Made by a program: the position numbers and the translations under genes. Below, piece by piece: positions 1 to 9,597 of a stretch of 64,000 nt of DNA. This stretch comes from Calditrichota bacterium (GTDB taxonomy: Bacteria > CLD3): positions 242,715 to 306,714 of the forward strand of contig QQUF01000008.1 in assembly GCA_008501735.1 (NCBI GenBank), read 5' to 3'. How positions within the stretch are numbered: position 1 is the first letter of the stretch; every line of letters starts with the position of its first letter. A model generated the notes under the pieces. It had not been told where the DNA came from and searched no databases. It saw only the letters and a program-made list of their open reading frames with translations.

Positions 1-1060
1 TAGATTTACCTTCAGCGAGAAGTTCAGCTTTTTTCTCAAGAGACTCAATCTTCACATCACGTTTTAGAATTTCGAATCTCGTTACAACTGTGTGAACTCT
101 GTCGTAAATCGTTTCCAATTTCGTTGCTTTGTCAACCACGTATTCAGGAGTTGTGATTTTCCCAATGTCGTGTAACCAACCTGCAACTTTAAGTTCGTGC
201 ATATTTTCAGGTGAGAATTTTACTTTTGCAAAACGTCCTTCTTTAGTTTTGTGAATTGCTTCCGCAATCATCAAAGTTACTTCTGCAACTCGGCGAATAT
301 GACCACCTGTGTAAGGAGATTTTTCATCAATTGCTCCAGCAATAACTTGGATAAATGCTTCGAGTAAATCGCTAAGCCCTTTGATGAGTTGAGTGTTTGT
401 CAATGCAATTGCTGCTTGAGAAGCCAAAGATTCTATTATTTTTTGCGTTTCTTTGGAGAAAGAAATAATTTCGTTTTCTTTGTCTTGAGCGTTTAATAGT
501 TGAAGAACGCCAATGATTTCATTTTCGTGGTTTTTGAGAGGAATTACTAACATTGATGTTGAGCGGTAGCCTGTTTTTTGGTCAAAACCTTTTGTTCCTT
601 GAAAATCAAATCCACTGACTTCGTAAACATCTGGAATGTTGACAGTTTCTCCTGTAATTGCTACGTAAGCTGCAACTTGCTCGTGGTTTGGTTTCCCATC
701 AGGAAAAAGTTTAATCGGATAAAATGGACATTCAATACCTGTCGTTCCACCCATTTTGAAGTTGAGCGAAGCAGTACGTAGAATTTCAAATTTCAAATGT
801 TTGTCGTCGTCAGAAGTTCTGTAAAGCGTTCCTCCGTCTGCGTTTGTAAATTCCATCGCAGCAGTAACGATTAGTTCAAGTAGAACATTTAAATTAGATT
901 CAGCAGAAAGTGCCGTTCCGATTTGATTTAGTTTTGTAAAATTATGTTGTTGAGTCTTAAAAATTGAATCAACGGATTCTCTGAGTTTATCGAGATTTGC
1001 ACCAAGTTGTTCTTTTGGGCAACTTTCGAGTTCTTTAAAAATCTTGTTTAAGTTTTGCAT
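1..1060 (-). CDS. GAF and HD-GYP domain protein, 3' end cut by window edge
   Basis: Starts at an ATG at 1058-1060 and runs off the left edge after 353 codons, so the C-terminus is missing. A GAF-type sensor domain covers roughly residues 45-205. It is followed by the start of an HD-GYP phosphodiesterase domain: DEKSPYTGGH, then the metal-binding HD pair at residues 297-298 in GWLHDIGK. HD-GYP proteins usually hydrolyse cyclic di-GMP; the GYP part lies outside the window, so activity cannot be judged. No membrane segment is visible, so it is probably cytosolic. The next gene upstream in transcription order ends 39 bases away, so co-transcription is possible. A second GAF/HD-GYP protein lies at 43787-45679. 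Confidence 0.9.
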   Translation of the reverse strand, partial: MQNLNKIFKELESCPKEQLGANLDKLRESVDSIFKTQQHNFTKLNQIGTALSAESNLNVLLELIVTAAMEFTNADGGTLYRTSDDDKHLKFEILRTASLNFKMGGTTGIECPFYPIKLFPDGKPNHEQVAAYVAITGETVNIPDVYEVSGFDFQGTKGFDQKTGYRSTSMLVIPLKNHENEIIGVLQLLNAQDKENEIISFSKETQKIIESLASQAAIALTNTQLIKGLSDLLEAFIQVIAGAIDEKSPYTGGHIRRVAEVTLMIAEAIHKTKEGRFAKVKFSPENMHELKVAGWLHDIGKITTPEYVVDKATKLETIYDRVHTVVTRFEILKRDVKIESLEKKAELLAEGKS

Positions 1061-1099
1061 TTTGCTCTTTCTTAAAAATTATGTTGTCGTTTGCAAAAG

Positions 1100-1666
1100 T
1101 TACGACTCATCTTCTCTTTTGTCTGAGTCAGGATTTTGGGCTTGTGGCATAAAATCCTCTTCAGAATATTTTTCTTTGTTTTGTTTTGTATCTTTTTCTT
1201 CGTCTTCCTGTTTAGGAAGTTCTGTTCTTTGGCTTTGTTTTGTTCTTTCTCTTTCTTTTTCGTTAATTTCTCTTCTTACAATTTGTAAAACTCTTCCTTC
1301 ATCAAAAGAAGAATTTTCCTGCTTAGGTAAATCGACCTGTGCTTCAAGTTCCAAAGGTCCAATAAAACCCGAAACTAAATTGTAAATTACAACTGCAATT
1401 GCAACTAAAATTGTTGTAAAGAAACTTGAAAATATCGAAGCAAAAAGTGAAAAAAATGTAGCTGTGAGTGTTCCAAGAGTTGATAAGTCAGAAACCTGTT
1501 GGCTTAAGTTATAATCTAATTCCGAGATTCCTGAAAAAAGGCTTAACAAGAATGAAAAGAAAAACATAAAGTATAGAAAAAAAACAATTGTGTTAATCAC
1601 AAATGCAATTTTTACAACGGGCCAAACTGGGATTCGGTTAAGAGAAATTTTAGTAATTTGGGACAT
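1100..1666 (-). CDS. DUF3566-like membrane protein
   Basis: 188 residues. The first third resembles the DUF3566 family: a short basic-polar start (ISLNRIPVWPVVKIAF), a hydrophobic helix at about 20-45, a polar loop, and a second hydrophobic helix at about 78-105 ending in YNLVSGFIG. The rest (about 110-188) is a charged, low-complexity tail rich in Glu, Lys, Gln and Asp, probably cytoplasmic and disordered. Function is unknown. It lies between the GAF/HD-GYP gene and the surA-like gene, all on the minus strand. Family assignment rests on overall pattern only. Confidence 0.7.
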   Translation of the reverse strand: MSQITKISLNRIPVWPVVKIAFVINTIVFFLYFMFFFSFLLSLFSGISELDYNLSQQVSDLSTLGTLTATFFSLFASIFSSFFTTILVAIAVVIYNLVSGFIGPLELEAQVDLPKQENSSFDEGRVLQIVRREINEKERERTKQSQRTELPKQEDEEKDTKQNKEKYSEEDFMPQAQNPDSDKREDES

Positions 1667-1711
1667 TTTTTCTCCAAGATTCTACTACTGGTTTTAGATA
1701 ACTACAAAAAA

Positions 1712-3004
1712 CTACTCATTATTCTGTCTAATTTCGATGAAAACATTTTCTTTCAAACTTTCCACCCATTTTTGGTACTCTTTTTCTTTTTTGAAATTGA
1801 GTGCGAAACCTTGAAGTTGCTCCCAATCTTCATCTAAAGACAAATCTCTTGGTGGCTTTCTTTCTTCGAGTCTTAGCAAATGAAAACCGAATTCACTTTT
1901 AAAAGGCTCGCTAATCTCATTTTCTTTTAATTTCGTGATTTGTTCGCGAAAAGCACCGTTTGTGAGTTTCCCAATTTCAAACCAACCTAAGTTTCCACCT
2001 TTGAAAGCAGTTTCTTTATCCAAAGAATATTTTTGAGCTAAATCTTCGAAAGTTGTGCTTCCATTTTCGATTCTGTCTTTAAAACTTTTCAAAGTATCCA
2101 AAACAGCTTTTTCATCGTTTGAAGAAGTTCTAAAACCTGAAAGAATGTGTCTTGTGTTGATTTTTTCTCCACGTCTTTCAAGTAGTTGAATAATGTGAAA
2201 ACCGAATTGAGTTTCAACAAGGTCAGAAATTTCATTTTGTTCAAGTCCAAAAGCGACTTTTTCAAATTCTTTTACAAAAACACCTCTTTCAACCCAACCA
2301 AGTTCTCCGCCGTTTTGACTTGAACCAGGGTCGTCAGAAAAACTTTCTGCAAGGTCTGCGAAATTCCCGCCTTTTTTAAGAGAGTCTTGAATTGCAATAA
2401 TTTTTTGTAAAGCTAATTCTCTTGCTCCACCACCAGCTAAAGCGTCAAGTAAAATGTGGCTTAGTCTTACTGATTCATCAACTTGTGGCAAACTATCTTT
2501 TTCAGCAGCATAAAATCTTTCTACCTCATTTCTTGAGACAGTGAGTTTTGCAAATCTCTCTCGTTGTAATTTTTCTACTTTAAGGTTTTTCGTGATTTCT
2601 TGGCGGTATTTTCGGCGAATTGCTCGTAAGGAGTAACCAAGTTGCTCTATCAATTTGTCTTCGGTTCCGAAGTAACCCATCATTCTGTCAATTTGTTCTT
2701 CAACAGCTTGTTGGACTTGTGCAGCATCAACTTCAACTGTGTCATCAATTGCTTTTGCCAAAATTACTTTTTGACTGATTAGTCTCTGTAAAACGTCGTT
2801 TCTGATTTCTTCAAGTTCGGATTCGCTTTTGTCTAACGAATTGCTTTGGTAAAGCATATTTTGGACAAATTGCTCAATTTCACTTGCCAAAATTATTTCG
2901 TCATCAACAACTGCAATGACTTTGTCTATCACTTCTTGTGCAAAAAGTGTTTTCGCTGAGAAGATTAGTGTAAGCGTAAGAATTAGTATTTTTAGTGAGT
3001 TCAT
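1712..3004 (-). CDS. surA: SurA-like periplasmic peptidyl-prolyl isomerase/chaperone
   Basis: 430 residues. An N-terminal signal peptide (about 1-22, ending LFA) directs it to the periplasm. A SurA N-terminal chaperone region follows (about 23-165), then two parvulin domains at about 178-276 and 282-380. Each parvulin has the typical start (LSHILL, TRHILS), the central GG-LGW signature and the FGFH end, so both look intact. SurA-type proteins escort outer-membrane proteins through the periplasm. The start overlaps the stop of the upstream parvulin lipoprotein gene by 4 bases, so the two are probably translationally coupled. Length and layout match SurA (about 430 residues). Confidence 0.92.
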   Translation of the reverse strand: MNSLKILILTLTLIFSAKTLFAQEVIDKVIAVVDDEIILASEIEQFVQNMLYQSNSLDKSESELEEIRNDVLQRLISQKVILAKAIDDTVEVDAAQVQQAVEEQIDRMMGYFGTEDKLIEQLGYSLRAIRRKYRQEITKNLKVEKLQRERFAKLTVSRNEVERFYAAEKDSLPQVDESVRLSHILLDALAGGGARELALQKIIAIQDSLKKGGNFADLAESFSDDPGSSQNGGELGWVERGVFVKEFEKVAFGLEQNEISDLVETQFGFHIIQLLERRGEKINTRHILSGFRTSSNDEKAVLDTLKSFKDRIENGSTTFEDLAQKYSLDKETAFKGGNLGWFEIGKLTNGAFREQITKLKENEISEPFKSEFGFHLLRLEERKPPRDLSLDEDWEQLQGFALNFKKEKEYQKWVESLKENVFIEIRQNNE

Positions 3005-4815
3005 TTTTTCTTTTCAATGTCCTTGTTTTTTCTGTCGTCTTTTTCAACGTAATTTGTAATTGCTTTTTGCAATGCCTCTTCATTAACCTCAATTTTAACA
3101 TTTTTTTCTACAAGGTCTCTGAATTTTTTTTCTTCAATTTTCTTTTTCTCGTTTTGGTAGTCGTTTCCAACTTTATTTTTGATTTTTTCTAGGGGAATAA
3201 AATCAGGTTCTACTTTCTTGACTATGTAAAAAACTTCAATTCCATTTTTTGCTTCTAAAGGACCAAATGCTTCGCCAGCTTGGTAAGATTGAGCAAGTTG
3301 AACAACATCAAGTTGTGCATCTTGTGGAACAGTTCTGATTTTTACTTTATCGTCTGTAATTTTTAAATCTTTAAGAATTGCTTCTAGTTTCTCGCCGTCT
3401 TTGATTCTTTGAACAATTATATTTCCTTGAATCTCTTCTAAAACAGAAATTTGTCTAAGTTCTAACCAACCACCATCTTTGTAGTTATCTTTATTTTTCT
3501 CATAATAATCTTTTACTTCTTCTTGAGTAAAAGAAGTTGTGATTCCAAGATTGTTTCTTCTGACTTGTTTGAAAATTTGGTCTTCAAAAACCGAATCACC
3601 TAGATCCAAAAATTCTTGCTTCTGAGCAAAACCTTCGTTCAAAGCTCTTGCAACAAAAAGGTCTTGTTTTACAGCAACATTAATTGCATCGTAAATTCCT
3701 TGCTCTTTTTCAAAAACTGCCTTACGGTTTTCTCTTCTTGCAACAATAAGCAAATCTTTAACAGTAACGTTCCCGTCAAGGTCTTCCAAAAGGTAGTTGT
3801 AGTAAAGTTTTGGTGGAACTTGTTCGGTTTGAATTTGAGGTTTATTGTAAGTCATCAAAACTGTGTCAAGCCATTCAGGAGCTAAATCTGTTGTTGGGTC
3901 ATTAAAATAATCTTTTGCTTCTTGAGAAGGGTTTGCGAGGTTTTTCACAATTTCTTTATGAAGTTTACGAACCATTACGCTATCAATTTTCATCTGTGCT
4001 TCGCGGTCTATTTTTGCTGAGTAATCGTTTAAGTATTCAGCAATTTCATAACTTTTAGACCTTAGGAGTTCATCAAAAAGTTTGTCTCTTTCTTCTTGGT
4101 AAGGCTTGAGTTTCACAGGGTTACGAGAAAGAAGTTTCATAACGTGAAATCCGTAAGCAGATTGGACAGGTTCAGGAATAATGTCAGGTTGAAGTTCAAA
4201 AGCTGCTTCTTGAAAACCGTCAACCATTTCGCCCCAAACGAATTCGCCAATCTCTCCACCATTTTTTGCAGTCGTTGTGTCTTTGGAATGTTTTGCTGCT
4301 AATTCTGTGAAGTCTTCTCCGTCAATTACTTTTTGACGAATTTCTTGTGCAAGTTCTTTTGTGTCAACGAGAATGTGGGCAACGTTTACTTTGACTTTTC
4401 GCTTTTCATAAAAGGCTTTAATTTCCTCTTCTGTAACGAATTTTTGAAGTTCGGATTTGTAAAGTCCTTTTTCTACCAAAGCTGTTTTGAGGTTTCTGAC
4501 AGTTGTTAATTTTACAGGGAAATCTTTCTCTGTTCCAGTTAGTAGTCCGTAAACATAATCCGATTTGTTTTGAATGATTTTGTCAAATTCTTTTCTTTTA
4601 CGCTCTTCTGACAACTTTCCAAAGACACCAAGTCTGTTGTAAAAATCTTGAGTCGTAACTTTGTAAGTGTCAATTGTTGCGAGAACTTCGTTTGGGGAAT
4701 TTGGTTGTTCTGTTGAACTACAACCAAAAAATGTTGCTAAAATTAAACTTAGTATTAGGTTTTTGAACTTTGTTGTTCTGTTTGTGAAAATTTCTAAAAC
4801 TCTTCTTGATTCCAT
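3001..4815 (-). CDS. Parvulin-type peptidyl-prolyl isomerase lipoprotein (PpiC/PrsA-like)
   Basis: 604 residues. The N-terminus is a lipoprotein signal with a hydrophobic stretch and a probable lipidated Cys at residue 32 (ATFFGCSS). A clear parvulin domain spans about 143-232 (VNVAHILVD, GGEIGEF, SAYGFHVMKL). The long C-terminal half is helical and charged, with a weaker second parvulin-like segment near 450-545. A good ribosome site (AAAGGAAAA) sits before the chosen ATG. It overlaps the downstream surA-like gene by 4 bases, so the two folding factors form one unit. Likely role: folding of exported proteins at the periplasmic membrane face. Specific substrates cannot be inferred. Confidence 0.88.
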   Translation of the reverse strand: MESRRVLEIFTNRTTKFKNLILSLILATFFGCSSTEQPNSPNEVLATIDTYKVTTQDFYNRLGVFGKLSEERKRKEFDKIIQNKSDYVYGLLTGTEKDFPVKLTTVRNLKTALVEKGLYKSELQKFVTEEEIKAFYEKRKVKVNVAHILVDTKELAQEIRQKVIDGEDFTELAAKHSKDTTTAKNGGEIGEFVWGEMVDGFQEAAFELQPDIIPEPVQSAYGFHVMKLLSRNPVKLKPYQEERDKLFDELLRSKSYEIAEYLNDYSAKIDREAQMKIDSVMVRKLHKEIVKNLANPSQEAKDYFNDPTTDLAPEWLDTVLMTYNKPQIQTEQVPPKLYYNYLLEDLDGNVTVKDLLIVARRENRKAVFEKEQGIYDAINVAVKQDLFVARALNEGFAQKQEFLDLGDSVFEDQIFKQVRRNNLGITTSFTQEEVKDYYEKNKDNYKDGGWLELRQISVLEEIQGNIIVQRIKDGEKLEAILKDLKITDDKVKIRTVPQDAQLDVVQLAQSYQAGEAFGPLEAKNGIEVFYIVKKVEPDFIPLEKIKNKVGNDYQNEKKKIEEKKFRDLVEKNVKIEVNEEALQKAITNYVEKDDRKNKDIEKKK

Positions 4816-4873
4816 TAATTTTTCCTTTAAGATTCCATTTTTTACTGAAAGTTTACTCTCTTACGTAAATAAT

Positions 4874-7800
4874 TTAGTTTGTTTTTTCTTTCCAAAATAT
4901 TTTCAAAAATTCTTGAACTTTTTCAAATTTTTCTTTCCAAGTTCCTTTTGTTAAGTGTAAAAGAACTCCGAATTTATCGCCCGAAAGATACTTAAAATGA
5001 ATTCCTTTTGCTTTAGCTTTTTGCACAAAATCCAAAGCAATTCCTTCGTTAAGCTCTTCCTTTGTCCAAAAGCCTTCTTTTAGGTAAGCAGTAACTTGTT
5101 TATCATTTAAATTTACCTTGTCAAAACCTGCTTTTTGAGCACAAACTTTAACCAAAATTACTGACATCAAACTTTCTGCTTGGCTTGGAAGCTGTCCGAA
5201 TCGGTCTCGCAATTCTTCGGCAATTTCGTGAACTTCAAGTTCTTCTTTTGCATCACTAAGTTTGCGGTAAAACTCAAACCGAAGTTGTGGAACGTCAACG
5301 TAACTTTCCGGCAAGTAAGAAATTGCAGTACAGTTTACAGTTGTTTCGATTTTGATTTCAGGTTCTCTGTCTTCGGCAATTGCTTTGCGCCTCAAAAGTT
5401 CTTCTTCAAGCATTTGCAAGTAAAGTTCAAAACCAACGTCTTTCACAAAACCGCTTTGCTGAACACCAAGAATGTTTCCTGCACCGCGGAGTTCCATATC
5501 TTTCATTGCAACTTCGAGTCCTGCTCCTAAGTGCTGAAATTCTTCAATTACTCTTAGTCTTCTTCGCGATTTCTCTTGAATTCCGATTAACGAAGGAACA
5601 ACCAAGTAAGCGAAAGCCTGACGAGTAGAGCGACCAACTCTTCCACGAAGTTGGTAAAGTTCGGCAAGTCCGAGATTTTGTGCGTTGTGAACGATTAGCG
5701 TGTTTGCGTTTGCGATGTCAAGTCCTGACTCAATAATTGTTGTCGCAATCAAAACGTCGTACTTGTGGTCAAGAAAATCAAACATCACTTTTTCGAGTTG
5801 AGTTCCTGACATTTGTCCGTGTCCGACAATGAATTTTCCTTCGGGAACAAGTTCTTTCAGTTGCTCCGAAATCGAATAAATTGATTTCACTCTGTTGTGA
5901 AGGAAGAAAACCTGTCCGCCTCTTTCGAGTTCAAAACGAATTGCTTCTGCGATTGATTGCGGATTGTAAATTTTTATTTCAGTGTGAACAGGAAGTCTGT
6001 CTTTTGGTGGAGTGTTAATGTTTGAAATGTCTTTGATTCCGACTAAAGTTTGGTGCATTGTTCTTGGAATCGGCGTTGCAGTCATCATCAAAATATCGAC
6101 TTTGTTTTGGTAAGACTTGAGCCTTTCTTTGTGCTTAACTCCAAAACGATGTTCTTCGTCAATTATCAAAAGTCCCAAATTGCCAAACTCAATGTCTTTT
6201 GAAAGAAGTCTGTGAGTTCCGATTACGATGTCAACTTTGCCGTTTTTCATCAAACCGAGAGTTTCTTTCTGTTCTTGTTTTGTCCGAGTTCGAGCCATCA
6301 GTCTAACTTCAACGGGAAAAGTCTCAAGTCGTTTTTTGAAAGTCAAGTAATGTTGGTTTGCAAGAACAGTTGTCGGAACGAGAATCGCAACTTGTTTGCC
6401 ACCACAAACAGCTTTGAAAGCCGCTCTTAAAGCAACTTCCGTTTTTCCGTAACCAACGTCGCCACAAAGCAACCTTTCCATCGGAATTATTGATTCCATA
6501 TCTTTTTTGATTTCGGAAATTACAGTGAGTTGGTCTTCTGTTTCTTCATACTCGAAAGTCGCTTCCATTTGGTTCTGCAAGTCGTTGTCAGGTGGGAAAG
6601 CAAAACCTTTTGAGATTTTCCTTTCTGCTTCAACACGAATTAATTCTTCGGCGATTTCTTCAAGTTTTTTCTGAACTTTTGCTTTTGTACGAACCCATTC
6701 TCTTGTGTGAAGTTTTGAGATTTTCGGAACAGAATCAGGACTGTGTCCGGTGTATTTTTGAATTTTGTTGAATTTCTCAATCGTAACGTAAACGTAATCG
6801 CTTCCTTCGTAGGCGATTTTCAGACACTCTTTTTCTGTGTCGCCCATTTTTAGTTTTACGAGTCCTTCGTAAATACCAATTCCGTAATCCGAGTGAACGA
6901 CAATTTCACCAAATTCCATTGCTTCGAGTTTTTTGAGAGCAACAGCAGGTGAGATTTTTTTGTGAGAAGCAATTCTGACCCTTTTGCCCAAAATCTCAAA
7001 ATTTGTAACAACAAGTTCGTTTGAAGCAAGAATTTCAAAACCTTGCTTGAGTCCTTTTTCGTAGTAAACGACGTTGTTGCAGTCGTGGAATTGCTCCAAG
7101 AATCTTTCTTTGTAGTAGCGGTTTTCGCAGTAAAGATGAACTTTTGAAAAGTTCAAAAATTCTTTTCGTGCCGTTTCAAAATTTCCTTTGAAAGATTTTG
7201 CAGGTTTTAGTCGAAAATCAATTTCGGGCTTTTCGGTCAGAGATTCAACAATCAGTTGAAAAGGTTTGAGAAGTTCTTTCAGTTTTGCAACAGGAATTCT
7301 AACGTCTTTTTTTGCAAATTTTTCACTAACACTTTCAAGAATTTCAGGAAGGCTCAAACCACTTTTAAAAAGAATTTTGGCATTTTTGTCAAGTTGTTCG
7401 ATTCTTGGTTTTTTCTCAAGTTCACCGACGAAAATTGCAGGAACTGAAATTTCGTTTTGAGTTTCAAGGCTTGTTTGGTTCGTAACGTCAAAAGTTGAAA
7501 TTCGGATTACTTCGTCAAAGTCAATTTCGATTCTGATTGGAAGCTCGGAGTCTTTTGGGAAAACGTCAAGAATGTTTCCACGAACACTAAATTCACCTTC
7601 AATTTCGACCATTGAAGTTCGTGTGTAACCGATTTCGACAAGGTAATCGAGAAGAACTTCTTGGTCTTGAGTTTCATTGATTTTGATATTTAAGTTGAGT
7701 TCTTCGAGGTCTTCAAAAAGTGGAATTTCTTCAAAAAGCTCTTGCCAAGTGAAAACTTTAACTTCTGTTTCAGAATGAAATTTTGGTGAGTTTTGGACTT

Positions 7801-7981
7801 TTAAACCAAAAGATTCGAGTTCGGCTTGAGTCTCTTCAAAGTTCCCATAATTCTCAACTGCAACAACGATTCGGTTGTTTTGTGAGCAGAAAAAAGGAAG
7901 CCAACCTTCTGTCGAAGATTTTAAAATCGCAACTTTGGAAGCGAGTTTCTCAGGCAATTTAAAATGTTCTTGATGACTCAT
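4874..7981 (-). CDS. mfd: Transcription-repair coupling factor Mfd
   Basis: 1035 residues, somewhat shorter than E. coli Mfd (about 1150), the difference lying in the N-terminal UvrB-like region. Order seen: UvrB-homology region (1 to about 340), RNA-polymerase-interacting CarD-like domain (about 358-420, VHSDYGIGIYEG), RecG-like helicase/translocase with Walker A GDVGYGKT (about 507), DEEH box (about 605) and motif VI QLRGRVGR (about 779), then the TRCF C-terminal domain (about 920-1010). Mfd removes stalled RNA polymerase and recruits UvrA. The ATG sits two bases after a run of degenerate 7-base repeats and lacks an obvious ribosome site, so the exact start is less certain than the identity. 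Confidence 0.96.
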   Translation of the reverse strand: MSHQEHFKLPEKLASKVAILKSSTEGWLPFFCSQNNRIVVAVENYGNFEETQAELESFGLKVQNSPKFHSETEVKVFTWQELFEEIPLFEDLEELNLNIKINETQDQEVLLDYLVEIGYTRTSMVEIEGEFSVRGNILDVFPKDSELPIRIEIDFDEVIRISTFDVTNQTSLETQNEISVPAIFVGELEKKPRIEQLDKNAKILFKSGLSLPEILESVSEKFAKKDVRIPVAKLKELLKPFQLIVESLTEKPEIDFRLKPAKSFKGNFETARKEFLNFSKVHLYCENRYYKERFLEQFHDCNNVVYYEKGLKQGFEILASNELVVTNFEILGKRVRIASHKKISPAVALKKLEAMEFGEIVVHSDYGIGIYEGLVKLKMGDTEKECLKIAYEGSDYVYVTIEKFNKIQKYTGHSPDSVPKISKLHTREWVRTKAKVQKKLEEIAEELIRVEAERKISKGFAFPPDNDLQNQMEATFEYEETEDQLTVISEIKKDMESIIPMERLLCGDVGYGKTEVALRAAFKAVCGGKQVAILVPTTVLANQHYLTFKKRLETFPVEVRLMARTRTKQEQKETLGLMKNGKVDIVIGTHRLLSKDIEFGNLGLLIIDEEHRFGVKHKERLKSYQNKVDILMMTATPIPRTMHQTLVGIKDISNINTPPKDRLPVHTEIKIYNPQSIAEAIRFELERGGQVFFLHNRVKSIYSISEQLKELVPEGKFIVGHGQMSGTQLEKVMFDFLDHKYDVLIATTIIESGLDIANANTLIVHNAQNLGLAELYQLRGRVGRSTRQAFAYLVVPSLIGIQEKSRRRLRVIEEFQHLGAGLEVAMKDMELRGAGNILGVQQSGFVKDVGFELYLQMLEEELLRRKAIAEDREPEIKIETTVNCTAISYLPESYVDVPQLRFEFYRKLSDAKEELEVHEIAEELRDRFGQLPSQAESLMSVILVKVCAQKAGFDKVNLNDKQVTAYLKEGFWTKEELNEGIALDFVQKAKAKGIHFKYLSGDKFGVLLHLTKGTWKEKFEKVQEFLKIFWKEKTN

Positions 7982-7983
7982 TT

Positions 7984-8018
7984 AGCTAATGACTAATGTT
8001 TAATGATTAATGACTAAT
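7984..8018. repeat. Five degenerate tandem heptamers in the mfd leader
   Basis: Five back-to-back 7-base units read on the plus strand: AGCTAAT, GACTAAT, GTTTAAT, GATTAAT, GACTAAT. They share the core TAAT and end two bases upstream of the mfd ATG on the other strand. The repeat occupies the position where a ribosome binding site would be expected. Similar heptamer arrays are common in intergenic DNA of some cyanobacteria and Bacteroidota; any role here is unknown. Confidence 0.75.
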
Positions 8019-8183
8019 AATTTTGTCATTGATTTTGGGAGTGCAAAATTAAAAAACTAAATTAAAATTCAAAGTGGAATTACCAAATTTTGTACCAAAG
8101 TTAGTTTTTTGTTTTTAAAGGGATTTGTGGGAATTGCTTTGTGTAACCTTCGGTGAAAAAGTTGTGTAAAGAAAGATTAGCTA

Positions 8184-8197
8184 TTTTTTTTTTTTTT
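8184..8197. repeat. T14 homopolymer upstream of the kelch gene
   Basis: A run of 14 T residues, 58 bases before the proposed ATG of the secreted kelch protein. Such tracts can slip during replication. The position is compatible with a promoter-spacer effect, but no promoter could be assigned with confidence. It is followed by AAAAAATCGCT, so weak foldback with the T tract is possible. Confidence 0.6.
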
Positions 8198-8255
8198 CAA
8201 AAAATCGCTATCTTAAGAATTGAAAAAATAATAATCTTAAATGAAAGGTAGGAAA

Positions 8256-9524
8256 ATGAAAAACCTATTAAAAACAACCTTACTTTTAGTGTTCGTATTT
8301 GCACTAAGTGTTCCCGAAGCATTTTGTCAGCTCTTTACTTGGGAAATGAAAACTCCAATGCCAACAAGAAGAGAGTACGCAGCTTCAGAAGTTGTAAATG
8401 GAAAAATCTACGTTATTGGTGGTTATGAAATAGGAGGCTCAACATCTATTGCAGGAAAAAACGAAGAATACGATACTACAACAGATACTTGGACAACCAA
8501 AACTTCAATGAACATTCCGAGGGAGCAAGTAGCTTCAACAGTTTTCAATAATCAAATATATGTCATTGGAGGAACCACAAGTTCTAGTGAAATTAATGTT
8601 GTCGAAGTATATAATCCTTCAACAGATACTTGGTCAGCTAAACCTTCAATGCCAACTATAAGAAAAAATTTAGAAGCAGAAGTTGTAAATGGAAAGATTT
8701 ATGCAATTGGAGGATATATTTATGATAATGGAGATGTTTATTTTGATGTAGTAGAAGAATTTGACCCTTCAACAAATACTTGGACTACAAAGGCTCCAAT
8801 GCCAACTGCAAGGAGCAGTTTTTCTACTTGTGTCGTAAATGACAAAATTTATGTTGTTGGAGGTAATAGTGACTCAGGAGAACTTAACTCAGTAGAAGTA
8901 TATGACCCTTCAACGGATACTTGGTCCATAAAAAATCCAACTTCAAATTTAAGAAGAGGCTTAGTTGTTGAGGCATATAACAATAAAATCTATGCAATTG
9001 GTGGTAGATTTAACTCAAATATTCTATCCAGTGTTGAAGAATATGATGTAGTTAATGATGTTTGGACTCCTTCAACTCCAATGCTTTTGGCACTTTCAGA
9101 GGGAGCATCTTCAATTTATAATGGCAAAATATATGTTTTTGGAGGAAAAGATGATAATTCTTATCCTGATAGTTCTTCAAATGTAGTTGAAGCTTTCACA
9201 GTAGGTAATCCATCATCATTGGAAGAAAATGAAAGTTCATTTCCAAAACAATTCTCACTCCAACAAAACTATCCTAACCCATTCAACCCAAACACAAGAA
9301 TAAGTTTTGATTTGTTCCAAAGTTCAGAAGTTGAACTTACAATTTACAACTCACTTGGAAAAGAAATCACAACGCTTTCTCAAGGTAAACTAAATTCAGG
9401 AAATCACAATTTTGATTGGAATGGAACTGATAAAACCGGTAAATCTGTTTCGTCAGGTTTGTACGTTTACAAACTCAAAACAGAAAATGGCTTTGCAAAC
9501 AAAAAGATGCTTTTGATTAAGTAA
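8256..9524 (+). CDS. Secreted kelch-repeat protein with T9SS C-terminal sorting domain
   Basis: 422 residues from the ATG at 8256, chosen over the in-frame ATG at 8241 because AGGTAGG lies just before it; the upstream ATG has no ribosome site. A signal peptide (MKNLLKTTLLLVFVFALS, cleaved near FCQ) is followed by about six kelch repeats, each with paired glycines (IYVIGG, IYAIGG, IYVVGG) and a D-W-T/S motif; these should fold as a beta-propeller. The last 80 or so residues are a type IX secretion sorting domain with NYPNPFNP, SLGKEI and SSGLYVYKL blocks. The protein is therefore predicted to be exported by T9SS and surface-attached or released. Ligand unknown. It stands alone, followed by a strong terminator. 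Confidence 0.92.
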   Translation: MKNLLKTTLLLVFVFALSVPEAFCQLFTWEMKTPMPTRREYAASEVVNGKIYVIGGYEIGGSTSIAGKNEEYDTTTDTWTTKTSMNIPREQVASTVFNNQIYVIGGTTSSSEINVVEVYNPSTDTWSAKPSMPTIRKNLEAEVVNGKIYAIGGYIYDNGDVYFDVVEEFDPSTNTWTTKAPMPTARSSFSTCVVNDKIYVVGGNSDSGELNSVEVYDPSTDTWSIKNPTSNLRRGLVVEAYNNKIYAIGGRFNSNILSSVEEYDVVNDVWTPSTPMLLALSEGASSIYNGKIYVFGGKDDNSYPDSSSNVVEAFTVGNPSSLEENESSFPKQFSLQQNYPNPFNPNTRISFDLFQSSEVELTIYNSLGKEITTLSQGKLNSGNHNFDWNGTDKTGKSVSSGLYVYKLKTENGFANKKMLLIK

Positions 9525-9544
9525 AAAATCAGATTTGTATTTTT

Positions 9545-9579
9545 AAAGCCAAAACAAAATTTTTTGTTTTGGCTTTTTT
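9545..9579 (+). terminator. Rho-independent terminator after the kelch gene
   Basis: A perfect 15-base stem, AAAGCCAAAACAAAA pairing with TTTTGTTTTGGCTTT, runs into a T tract. It lies 20 bases after the kelch stop codon. The sequence is nearly symmetric and could also act on transcripts from the minus strand, where it follows the DUF1289 gene. Confidence 0.88.
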
Positions 9580-9597
9580 AATGTCTAAAAAAGTATT

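Noticed and set aside
1044-1385. Serine-rich frame on the plus strand opposite the DUF3566-like gene
   Set aside because: Shadow of the charged tail; the minus-strand gene has membrane helices and a consistent context.
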